Source: [Streptosporangium] indianense (lineage in GTDB: Bacteria > Actinomycetota > Actinomycetes > Streptomycetales > Streptomycetaceae). From it: DNA of 38,304 nucleotides. Location of the stretch: contig NZ_JAKEIO010000069.1 of NCBI RefSeq assembly GCF_021474405.1, positions 1-38,304 on the forward strand. Reading direction: 5' to 3'. Below the pieces are notes generated by a model. That model saw only the letters and a program-made list of their open reading frames with translations, did not search any database and was not told the origin of the DNA. Below, piece by piece: positions 15,881-22,676 of the stretch. Both the position numbers and the translations under genes were made by a program. Positions within the stretch are counted from its first letter, which is position 1. Each line of letters begins with the position of its first letter.

Positions 15881-16780
15881 GTGATCGAAGCTCGTCATCT
15901 CCGTGTCCTGCGTGCCGTCGCGACCACCGGATCCTTCTCGGCGGCGGGCCGCGAGCTGGGCTGCACCCAGCCCGCCGTCAGCCAGCAGATGAAGGCCCTG
16001 GAGACCTCCGTCGGCACACCGCTGCTGATCCGCACCGGACGCGAGATGCGCCTGACCCAGGCCGGTGAGGCCCTGGTGCGGCACGCCGCCGGGATCCTCT
16101 CCGGGCTCACGGCCGCGGAGGAGGAGGTCGCCGCCATCGCCGGGCTGCGCGCGGGCCGGGTCCGCCTCGTCTCCTTCCCCAGCGGCAGCTCCACCCTCGT
16201 CCCCGCGGCCCTCGCCGCACTGCGCGAGGCGCACCCCGGCACCCGGGTCTTCCTGGAGGAGGCCGAACCGCCTGCGTCCGTCGGCCTGCTGCGCGAGGGT
16301 GACTGCGACGTGGCGCTCGCGTTCCGCTACGAGGGGGCGGCCGGCGCGGAGGAGTGGGACGACCTCGTCGTACGGCCGCTGCTGTCGGACCGGCTCGTCG
16401 CGCTCGTGCCGGAGCGCCACCGGCTCGCGGGCGCGGAGTCCGTCGCGATCGGCGAGCTCACCGAGGAGCCGTGGATCGCCGGCTGCCCGCGCTGCCGCGG
16501 ACAGCTGGTCGAGGTGTGCGCGGCGGCCGGCTTCACCCCGCGCATCGACTTCGCTACCGACGACTACCCGGCGGTCGTCGGCCTCGTCGGCGCCGGCCTG
16601 GGCGTGGCCGTGCTGCCCCAGCTGGCCGTCGAGTCGGTCCGGCCCCGGGGCGTGCGCGCCGTGCGGCTCGAGCCGGCGGTGCGGCGGGAGATCGTCGCGC
16701 TCACCCTGCCCGACCTCGCACAGGTCCCGGCCGTGGCGGCAACACTCGACCAGCTGGCCCGGGCCGCCCGCCGCCCGTAG
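15881..16780 (+). CDS. LysR-family transcriptional regulator
   Basis: This 299-residue regulator has an N-terminal winged helix (HLRVLRAVATTGSFSAAGRE, then a CTQPAVSQQ segment) and a periplasmic-binding-protein-like effector domain. The GTG at 15881 gives the normal family N-terminus directly before the helix-turn-helix. It is divergent from the MOSC gene, the classic arrangement for LysR control. The short intergenic region has a duplicated ATCCTCG at about 15861-15876 that could be part of its site. A CPRCRGQ segment in the effector domain is unusual and might be redox- or metal-sensitive, but this is speculation. The effector is unknown. Confidence 0.93.
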   Translation: MIEARHLRVLRAVATTGSFSAAGRELGCTQPAVSQQMKALETSVGTPLLIRTGREMRLTQAGEALVRHAAGILSGLTAAEEEVAAIAGLRAGRVRLVSFPSGSSTLVPAALAALREAHPGTRVFLEEAEPPASVGLLREGDCDVALAFRYEGAAGAEEWDDLVVRPLLSDRLVALVPERHRLAGAESVAIGELTEEPWIAGCPRCRGQLVEVCAAAGFTPRIDFATDDYPAVVGLVGAGLGVAVLPQLAVESVRPRGVRAVRLEPAVRREIVALTLPDLAQVPAVAATLDQLARAARRP

Positions 16781-16804
16781 CGGCCACCCGCGTCAAAAAC
16801 CAAC

Positions 16805-16822
16805 GGCACGCGTGCGCGTGCC
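16805..16822. terminator. Terminator between LysR and whiD (convergent genes)
   Basis: GGCACGC-GTGC-GCGTGCC is a perfect 7-bp stem with a 4-base loop. Read on the minus strand it is followed by GGTTTTTG, so it resembles a classical intrinsic terminator for whiD. Confidence 0.75.
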
Positions 16823-16839
16823 TTCGCAGAAACGTTCCT

Positions 16840-17169
16840 TCAGTTGTTCGAGGCGGTGTGTCCGCCCGATGCCGACGCCGACACCAGCCGGTTGCGCGCC
16901 CGCCCCATGAGCTCTTCGCGCTCGTCCTCGGTCAGCCCGCCCCACACGCCGTACGGCTCACGCACCGCCAGGGCGTGAGCAGCGCACTCTGCGCGTACCG
17001 GGCACCTCATGCAGACCTCTTTGGCCGAGTTCTCACGAGCGCTCCTCGCCGCACCGCGCTCACCCTCCGGGTGGAAGAAGAGCGAGCTGTCCACCCCGCG
17101 ACAGGCAGCCAGCAGCTGCCAGTCCCACAGGTCCGCGTTCGGTCCGGGAAGGCGGGAGAAATCTGCCAT
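16840..17169 (-). CDS. whiD: WhiD, WhiB-like iron-sulfur developmental regulator
   Basis: This 109-residue Wbl protein is needed in Streptomyces for spore maturation and septation. It has four Cys ligands for a 4Fe-4S cluster (AACRG near residue 23, then CMRC and ECAAHA near residues 53-62) and the GVWGGLTEDER turn that contacts the principal sigma factor. It ends in a basic region and a short variable Ser/Ala/Gly tail. The sequence agrees closely with what I recall of S. coelicolor WhiD, the orthologue of mycobacterial WhiB3. Spacing from AAGGGG to the ATG is good. It is divergent from bldM across a 380-bp control region. Confidence 0.96.
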   Translation of the reverse strand: MADFSRLPGPNADLWDWQLLAACRGVDSSLFFHPEGERGAARSARENSAKEVCMRCPVRAECAAHALAVREPYGVWGGLTEDEREELMGRARNRLVSASASGGHTASNN

Positions 17170-17398
17170 TACGTGACCCCTTGTAGCCGTTATGGGCGGA
17201 TCCGGTGTCTACGACCGTACAACTACGATCTAAGGAGATGAAAATATGACTCATTGCGAATCTAGCTCCAGACACTGGCAAAGCGGAAGAAATGGGTCTG
17301 AATGGGGCATAGCTTGTGATGAAAGTTCGCGGGTCCGCTGTGCGTGTCTCCACCGTGTCCGCCCCCTCACGTAGAGTGCCGAAGAGGGCAGCCGCCCC

Positions 17399-17426
17399 CG
17401 TAACTCTTTCGAGTGACCGTCGTTGA
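17399..17426 (+). promoter_or_regulatory. Sigma-BldN-type promoter of bldM (CGTAAC-N16-CGTTGA)
   Basis: CGTAAC (17399-17404), a 16-bp spacer and CGTTGA (17421-17426) equal the promoter I recall for bldM p1, which is read by the ECF sigma factor BldN. The leader to the bldM ATG is about 115 nt. In the rest of the 17170-17549 intergenic region I see AT-rich stretches around 17225-17250, but no other site I can name. Confidence 0.88.
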
Positions 17427-17549
17427 GAGTGCGAGGCGGTTGAAGGAACAAGTGCTCGGGCCCGCGTCCGAGACGGTCGACCGCACAGGTGACGATTTCG
17501 TACCAGCCTGGAGGCTCAAGGTGACGCGCATCAGCTGCGGAGGGCGGTC

Positions 17550-18161
17550 ATGACATCCGTCCTCGTCTGCGACGACTCCCCGCTTGCCCGAGAGGCGCTC
17601 CGTCGTGCGGTGGCGACCGTGCCCGGCGTAGAGCGCGTGACGACGGCGGCCAACGGCGAGGAAGTCCTCCGCCGCTGGGGGGCCGACCGCTCGGACCTGA
17701 TTCTGATGGACGTACGCATGCCCGGACTGGGCGGCGTCGAGACGGTCCGCCGGCTGCTGTCGGCCGACCCCGGTGCGCGCATCATCATGCTCACCGTCGC
17801 CGAGGACCTGGACGGCGTGGCCCTCGCGGTCGCCGCCGGTGCCCGCGGCTATCTGCACAAGGACGCCTCCCGCGCGGAACTGCGCGCGACGGTGACCCAG
17901 GCCCTGGCCGACCCGACCTGGCGGCTCGCCCCGCGGCGGCTGCGCTCGGCGGAGATGGGCGCGGCGCCCACGCTCACCGCGCGTGAGATCCAGGTCCTCG
18001 AAGGCATGAGCCACGGCCGCTCGAACGCCGAGATCGGCCGCGAGCTGTTCCTGTCCGAGGACACCGTCAAGACGCACGCCCGGCGCCTGTTCAAGAAGCT
18101 CGGCGCCTCGGACCGGGCCCACGCGGTGGCGCTCGGCTTCCGGTGGGGTCTGGTGCGCTAG
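17550..18161 (+). CDS. bldM: BldM, NarL/FixJ-type response regulator for aerial development
   Basis: This 203-residue atypical response regulator controls aerial hyphae and sporulation genes, as a homodimer and with WhiI as a heterodimer. The receiver domain (residues 1-120) has CDDSP and Asp54 in LILMDVRMPG. In S. coelicolor phosphorylation of this Asp is not needed for function. The LuxR-type helix-turn-helix (about 140-200) shows TAREIQVLEGMSHGRSNAEI and DTVKTHARRLFKKLGASDRA. GGAGGG lies ahead of the ATG. It sits next to whiD and behind a BldN promoter, the standard arrangement. Its stop codon touches a long inverted-repeat element. Confidence 0.97.
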   Translation: MTSVLVCDDSPLAREALRRAVATVPGVERVTTAANGEEVLRRWGADRSDLILMDVRMPGLGGVETVRRLLSADPGARIIMLTVAEDLDGVALAVAAGARGYLHKDASRAELRATVTQALADPTWRLAPRRLRSAEMGAAPTLTAREIQVLEGMSHGRSNAEIGRELFLSEDTVKTHARRLFKKLGASDRAHAVALGFRWGLVR

Positions 18162-18414
18162 GACCTGTTGTTCGGATCACGCCTGTCCCTCGGATCATGC
18201 CCGTCCCCCGGACCGGGCCGGTTCCGAGGCGGGGGCTCCGGCCTCGGCGGAAGAGCGGGGGCACAGGGATGCCCCCGCGGGAGCCGTACCCGCACGCGTC
18301 GACGCCGGCGGCCGACGCCGGCGCCGGGGATCCGGGCCCGCCCGGGCGAGGTCGACAGCCCGGCGGGGTGCGAGCGAGGACCCATGCCCCCGACATGATC
18401 CGAACGACAGGTCC
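18161..18414. mobile_element. MITE-like element bounded by 21-bp inverted repeats
   Basis: The ends 18161-18181 and 18394-18414 are inverted repeats matching at 19 of 21 positions, starting GGACCTGT and running into GTTCGGATCA. They bracket 254 bp with no credible gene but several hairpins. Just inside the left end, an 18-bp unit starting GGATCA is repeated (18174 and 18192). Size and ends resemble a non-autonomous transposable element. No target-site duplication is obvious, so a large 3'-UTR structure of bldM is the alternative. Confidence 0.5.
18224..18278 (+). terminator. Two consecutive hairpins downstream of bldM
   Basis: CCGAGGC (18224-18230) pairs with GCCTCGG (18241-18247). GCGGGGGCA (18255-18263) pairs with TGCCCCCGC (18270-18278) around a 6-base loop. 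They could terminate bldM transcription, and they lie within the MITE-like unit. Confidence 0.6.
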
Positions 18415-18570
18415 CAGCGGTCGTGCCGCGGGCGAGGAAAACCAGGTGGGCGCGGGTGGGCCCGGAGCCCGCAGGGTGCCCGCTGCTCGTTTCGCCGCGG
18501 ATGCCGCATCCTTGAGGGTGTGGAGTTCCTCGGGGACGAGTCGGTCGAGCGGAAGGGGAGGGCGCAGGGA

Positions 18571-19248
18571 ATGAGTGCCGGCGCACCTGCTCATAACGCT
18601 TCAGTGCACAACAACGGGCGCGGTGCCGCGGACCCGGCGGCCGCAAGGCACCATGGACCGATGCGCGACGACGAGGCGGCCCATGCCCAGGGCGCGATCG
18701 GTGCGCTCGTCCACCGCGCCGTCGACGGGGACGAGCAGGCCACGCACGACCTGCTCGCCCATGTCCACCCCCTGGCCCTGCGCTACTGCCGTACCCGTCT
18801 GTCCCGTCTGCCGGGCGACGCGCGGCACTTCGTGGAGGACCTCGCCCAGGAGGTCTGCGTGGCGGTGCTCCTCGCGCTGCCCCGCTACCGGGACACCGGC
18901 CGCCCCTTCGAGGCGTTCGTCTTCGCCATCGCCGCCCACAAGGTCGCCGACCTGCAGCGCGCGGCGATGCGCCACCCCGGCTCGACGGCCGTCCCCTCCG
19001 ACGAGATGCCCGAGCGTCCGGACGACTCCCTCGGTCCGGAGGAGCGCGCCCTGCTCAGCAGCGACGCGGAATGGGCCAAGAAACTCCTCGCCAACCTCCC
19101 CGAGAACCAGCGGGAGCTGCTGCTGCTGCGCATCGCGGTGGGACTCACGGCCGAGGAGACCGGTCAGATGTTGGGAATGTCACCCGGTGCGGTCCGGGTT
19201 GCCCAGCACAGGGCGCTGAGCCGACTGCGGGCGCTGGCCGAGCAGTAG
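18571..19248 (+). CDS. shbA: ECF sigma factor, SigD/ShbA-like
   Basis: This is a group IV sigma factor of about 225 residues. Region 2 is near residues 85-130 (HFVEDLAQEVCVAVLLALPRY, then GRPFEAFVFAIAAHKVADL). Region 4 is at the C-terminus (LPENQRELLLLRIAVGLTAE, then a TGQMLGMSPGAVRVAQHRAL stretch). Position between bldM and guaB equals that of M. tuberculosis sigD. In Streptomyces I recall this locus as ShbA, which drives transcription of the principal sigma gene hrdB; the symbol is from synteny and memory. The ATG at 18571 has GGGAGGG upstream; an internal ATG at 18661 is possible. No RsdA-like anti-sigma gene is adjacent, unlike in mycobacteria. Confidence 0.87.
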   Translation: MSAGAPAHNASVHNNGRGAADPAAARHHGPMRDDEAAHAQGAIGALVHRAVDGDEQATHDLLAHVHPLALRYCRTRLSRLPGDARHFVEDLAQEVCVAVLLALPRYRDTGRPFEAFVFAIAAHKVADLQRAAMRHPGSTAVPSDEMPERPDDSLGPEERALLSSDAEWAKKLLANLPENQRELLLLRIAVGLTAEETGQMLGMSPGAVRVAQHRALSRLRALAEQ

Positions 19249-19397
19249 GCCCTCAGCGGCCCTTCGTTGAACAGGCGGTGCGCCGCTTCCGTACGAACAT
19301 ACGAAGCCCCGTGCGGGCCGGAACCGTGGAATGGGACAGCCCCGCTTCCCGTTAGCATGGACATCCGCACCGATCAAGGCCATTTGGGGAAGGTGTC

Positions 19398-20900
19398 ATG
19401 ACTGCCAACGTCGACGGAGTGCCCGGTAAATTCGCGACACTCGGGCTGACCTACGACGACGTGCTGCTGCTGCCGGGTGCATCCGAGGTGCTCCCCAACG
19501 CGGTCGACACCTCGTCCCGCATCTCCCGCAACGTCCGGGTCAACATCCCGCTGCTCTCCGCGGCGATGGACAAGGTGACCGAGTCCCGCATGGCGATCGC
19601 GATGGCCCGCCAGGGCGGCGTCGGCGTGCTGCACCGCAACCTGTCCATCGAGGACCAGGTGAACCAGGTCGACCTGGTCAAGCGCTCCGAGTCCGGCATG
19701 GTCACCGACCCGATCACGGTGCACCCCGACGCCACGCTCGCCGAGGCCGACGCCCTGTGCGCCAAGTTCCGCATCAGCGGCGTCCCCGTCACCGACGGCA
19801 ACAAGAAGCTGCTCGGCATCGTCACCAACCGCGACATGGCCTTCGAGTCGGACCGCACGCGTCAGGTGCGCGAGGTCATGACCCCGATGCCGCTGGTCAC
19901 CGGCAAGGTCGGCATCTCCGGCGCGGACGCCATGGAGCTGCTGCGCCGCCACAAGATCGAGAAGCTTCCGCTGGTCGACGACGCGGGTGTCCTCAAGGGC
20001 CTCATCACGGTCAAGGACTTCGTCAAGGCCGAGCAGTACCCCAACGCGGCGAAGGACGCCGAGGGCCGGCTGCTCGTCGGCGCGGCCGTGGGCGCCAGCC
20101 CCGAGGCCCTGGAGCGCGCCCAGGCGCTCGCCGGTGCGGGTGTGGACTTCCTGGTGGTCGACACCTCCCACGGCCACAACAGCAACGCCCTCAGCTGGAT
20201 GGCGAAGATCAAGTCGAGCGTGGGCGTCGACGTGATCGGCGGCAACGTCGCCACGCGCGATGGCGCCCAGGCTCTGATCGACGCCGGCGTCGACGGCATC
20301 AAGGTGGGTGTGGGCCCCGGCTCGATCTGTACCACCCGCGTGGTCGCCGGCATCGGCGTCCCGCAGGTCACCGCCATCTACGAGGCGTCCCTCGCGGCCC
20401 GTCCGGCCGGCATCCCGCTGATCGGCGACGGGGGCCTGCAGTACTCCGGCGACATCGGCAAGGCCCTGGCCGCCGGTGCCGACACCGTCATGCTGGGCAG
20501 CCTCCTCGCCGGCTGTGAGGAGTCCCCCGGCGAGCTGCAGTTCATCAACGGCAAGCAGTTCAAGTCGTACCGCGGCATGGGCTCGCTCGGCGCGATGCAG
20601 TCCCGCGGCCAGGCCAAGTCGTACTCCAAGGACCGCTACTTCCAGGCCGAGGTCGGCTCCGACGACAAGCTCGTGCCCGAGGGCATCGAGGGCCAGGTGC
20701 CCTACCGCGGTCCGCTGGCCAACGTGCTGCACCAGCTCGTCGGCGGTCTGCGCCAGACGATGGGCTACGTGGGCGCCGCCTCCATCGAGGAGATGGAGAC
20801 CAAGGGCCGCTTCGTCCGGATCACCTCCGCGGGCCTCAAGGAGAGCCACCCGCACGACATCCAGATGACGGTCGAGGCGCCGAACTACAGCCGCAAATAG
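19398..20900 (+). CDS. guaB: IMP dehydrogenase
   Basis: This 500-residue enzyme oxidises IMP to XMP with NAD, the committed step of GMP synthesis. Its barrel is interrupted by two CBS domains (about residues 95-215). The catalytic loop GPGSICTTR has Cys311, and the flap carries YRGMGSLGAM. The N-terminal FATLGLTYDDVLLLPG and C-terminal GLRQTMGYVGAASIEEM are typical. GGGGAAGG precedes the ATG. A 149-bp gap separates it from the sigma gene; TTAGCAT near 19350 may be part of its own promoter. A terminator follows, so guaB3 is a separate unit. Confidence 0.98.
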   Translation: MTANVDGVPGKFATLGLTYDDVLLLPGASEVLPNAVDTSSRISRNVRVNIPLLSAAMDKVTESRMAIAMARQGGVGVLHRNLSIEDQVNQVDLVKRSESGMVTDPITVHPDATLAEADALCAKFRISGVPVTDGNKKLLGIVTNRDMAFESDRTRQVREVMTPMPLVTGKVGISGADAMELLRRHKIEKLPLVDDAGVLKGLITVKDFVKAEQYPNAAKDAEGRLLVGAAVGASPEALERAQALAGAGVDFLVVDTSHGHNSNALSWMAKIKSSVGVDVIGGNVATRDGAQALIDAGVDGIKVGVGPGSICTTRVVAGIGVPQVTAIYEASLAARPAGIPLIGDGGLQYSGDIGKALAAGADTVMLGSLLAGCEESPGELQFINGKQFKSYRGMGSLGAMQSRGQAKSYSKDRYFQAEVGSDDKLVPEGIEGQVPYRGPLANVLHQLVGGLRQTMGYVGAASIEEMETKGRFVRITSAGLKESHPHDIQMTVEAPNYSRK

Positions 20901-20914
20901 CGGCCCGGCCTTCC

Positions 20915-20947
20915 GAGGGCGGCTCCGGAGCATCCGGGGCCGCCCTC
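20915..20947 (+). terminator. Terminator after guaB
   Basis: A 14-bp stem (GAGGGCGGCTCCGG with CCGGGGCCGCCCTC, one G-U pair) closes the loop AGCAT. Confidence 0.88.
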
Positions 20948-21005
20948 GTCGTGCCCGTCGGCGATACTGGAAGACGCTGCAACGCAACAGGGAAAGGCCA
21001 CAGAC

Positions 21006-22130
21006 GTGACTGAGATCGAGATCGGGCGCGGCAAGCGCGGCCGCCGGGCGTACGCCTTCGACGACATCGCCGTCGTCCCCAGCCGCCGTACCCGGGACCC
21101 GAAGGAGGTCTCGATCGCCTGGCAGATCGACGCCTACCGCTTCGAGCTGCCGTTCCTGGCCGCCCCCATGGACTCGGTCGTCTCCCCGGCCACCGCGATC
21201 CGCATCGGCGAGCTGGGCGGCCTCGGCGTGCTGAACCTCGAGGGCCTGTGGACGCGCTACGAGGACCCGCAGCCGCTGCTCGACGAGATCACCGGTCTCG
21301 ACGCGGAGACCGCGACCCGCCGTCTGCAGGAGATCTACGCGGCTCCCATCAAGGAGGAGCTGATCGGGCAGCGCATCAAGGAGGTGCGCGACTCCGGCGT
21401 CGTCACCGCCGCCGCGCTCTCCCCGCAGCGCACCGCCCAGTTCTCCAAGGCGGTCGTGGACGCGGGTGTGGACATCTTCGTCATCCGCGGCACGACGGTC
21501 TCCGCGGAGCACGTCTCCGGTGCGCACGAGCCGCTGAACCTGAAGCAGTTCATCTACGAGCTGGACGTGCCGGTGATCGTCGGCGGCTGCGCCACGTACA
21601 CCGCGGCCCTGCACCTGATGCGCACCGGTGCGGCGGGTGTCCTCGTCGGCTTCGGGGGCGGCGCGGCGCACACCACACGCAACGTGCTCGGCATCCAGGT
21701 CCCCATGGCGACGGCGGTCGCCGACGTGGCCGCGGCGCGCCGCGACTACATGGACGAGTCCGGCGGCCGGTACGTGCACGTGATCGCCGACGGCGGTGTC
21801 GGCTGGTCCGGCGACCTGCCCAAGGCGATCGCCTGCGGCGCGGACTCGGTGATGATGGGCTCCCCGCTGGCCCGGGCCACCGACGCGCCGGGCAAGGGCC
21901 ACCACTGGGGCATGGAGGCGGTGAACGAGGAGCTGCCGCGCGGCAAGAAGGTCGCCCTCGGCACGGTCGGCACCCTGGAGGAGATCCTCACGGGCCCGTC
22001 CCACACCCCCGACGGCTCGATGAACCTCTTCGGCGCCCTGCGCCGCGCCATGTCCACGACCGGCTACAGCGAGCTCAAGGAGTTCCAGCGCGTCGAGGTG
22101 ACGGTGGCGGACTCACAGCACCGGCGGTAG
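21006..22130 (+). CDS. guaB3: GuaB3-family IMP dehydrogenase-related protein
   Basis: This 374-residue protein is a CBS-less relative of IMP dehydrogenase, always next to guaB in actinobacteria. The barrel is complete (YAFDDIAVVPSRRTRD, FLAAPMDSVVSP, VIADGGVGWSGDL). The catalytic loop reads GFGGGAAHTTR, with His222 where GuaB has its nucleophilic Cys, so ordinary IMP dehydrogenase chemistry is unlikely for this member. Some cyanobacterial GuaB3 proteins, as I recall, do have activity, so the family is mixed. A purine-sensing or GuaB-modulating role is possible. It starts at GTG after GGAAAGG. A GATACT -10-like box is near 20963. Confidence 0.93.
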   Translation: MTEIEIGRGKRGRRAYAFDDIAVVPSRRTRDPKEVSIAWQIDAYRFELPFLAAPMDSVVSPATAIRIGELGGLGVLNLEGLWTRYEDPQPLLDEITGLDAETATRRLQEIYAAPIKEELIGQRIKEVRDSGVVTAAALSPQRTAQFSKAVVDAGVDIFVIRGTTVSAEHVSGAHEPLNLKQFIYELDVPVIVGGCATYTAALHLMRTGAAGVLVGFGGGAAHTTRNVLGIQVPMATAVADVAAARRDYMDESGGRYVHVIADGGVGWSGDLPKAIACGADSVMMGSPLARATDAPGKGHHWGMEAVNEELPRGKKVALGTVGTLEEILTGPSHTPDGSMNLFGALRRAMSTTGYSELKEFQRVEVTVADSQHRR

Positions 22131-22148
22131 TCCGTCCCGGCACTGAGT

Positions 22149-22180
22149 AGGGCCTGGTCACTCTGGAGTGGCCGGGCCCT
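22149..22180 (+). terminator. Terminator after guaB3
   Basis: A 14-bp stem (AGGGCCTGGTCACT with AGTGGCCGGGCCCT, two G-U pairs) closes a CTGG loop. Confidence 0.88.
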
Positions 22181-22283
22181 TCTGCGTGCCCAAGTGGGTG
22201 TGACGGGGCGCGTGTTGCCGGTGTGGGGGCGCACGGGTGCCTTCGGGCCGTTCTGACCCGGGGAGGGCGGTTTCGAGGCGCTA

Positions 22284-22334
22284 GTGTCCTTGATCGGCGC
22301 CCAGGTTCTTCTGGGTGCCCCCTTCCAAGGACAC
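22284..22334 (+). ncRNA. Composite hairpin, candidate small RNA or structured leader
   Basis: An outer 9-bp stem, GTGTCCTTG (22284-22292) with CAAGGACAC (22326-22334), encloses an inner 9-bp stem, GGCGCCCAG (22296-22304) with CTGGGTGCC (22311-22319), and a GTTCTT loop. The 10-bp palindrome GGTCCGGACC follows directly. It lies between the guaB3 terminator and another terminator at 22565, so it may be the 5' part of a short independent transcript. No known riboswitch was recognised. The flanks 22181-22283 show nothing I can name. Confidence 0.45.
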
Positions 22335-22420
22335 GGTCCGGACCCCGCCCTCGGGGCCCGGCCCGATTCCGACGTGCCGTCCCACCGGGTCAATGGGCGG
22401 CGTCGTGGAAGGGGGCGCCC

Positions 22421-22516
22421 ATGGGACGTCACCGCAAGCCCACCCGCTGGGACCGACTTCGTCTTCGGACGGTGCAGTGCCGGAGGAGGTGGATCTTGCG
22501 GATTTTCGGATGGTGA
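22421..22516 (+). CDS. Possible 31-residue basic peptide
   Basis: The ATG has AAGGGGG at ideal spacing. It encodes a very basic peptide (MGRHRKPTRWDRLRLR, ending in RRRWILRIFGW). About three quarters of its codons end in G or C, somewhat low for this genome. An overlapping frame from ATG 22393 to 22539 (48 residues, MGGVVEGGAHG to VSGRPHEN) lacks a ribosome site but has a more balanced composition. At most one is real. Function unknown. Confidence 0.35.
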   Translation: MGRHRKPTRWDRLRLRTVQCRRRWILRIFGW

Positions 22517-22564
22517 GCGGCCGCCCCCACGAGAACTAGGGGCGGACACTCCGTGATCCATCCA

Positions 22565-22598
22565 GGAGCCTGCCGCAGTAGCCCCTGCGGTGGGCTCC
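22565..22598. terminator. Terminator between the small unit and the leftward dehydrogenase gene
   Basis: A 14-bp stem (GGAGCCTGCCGCAG with CTGCGGTGGGCTCC, two G-U pairs) closes a 6-base loop. It is placed to end both the rightward small transcript and the leftward dehydrogenase gene. Confidence 0.78.
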
Positions 22599-22676
22599 AC
22601 CTGTGTCCGTAAGGTACCCGCGCGGCGTGCCTCATGCCACCAGTCGCCTGGGCTCACACACCCCGCGCGCCCCCTG

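Noticed and set aside
19374..22004. Minus-strand 876-residue frame opposite guaB and guaB3
   Set aside because: It spans two known genes and a terminator in antisense and shows no family motif.
22181..22676. tRNA or known riboswitch in the gene-poor interval
   Set aside because: No cloverleaf, no T-loop consensus and no recognisable aptamer core; only the composite hairpin and terminators can be supported.
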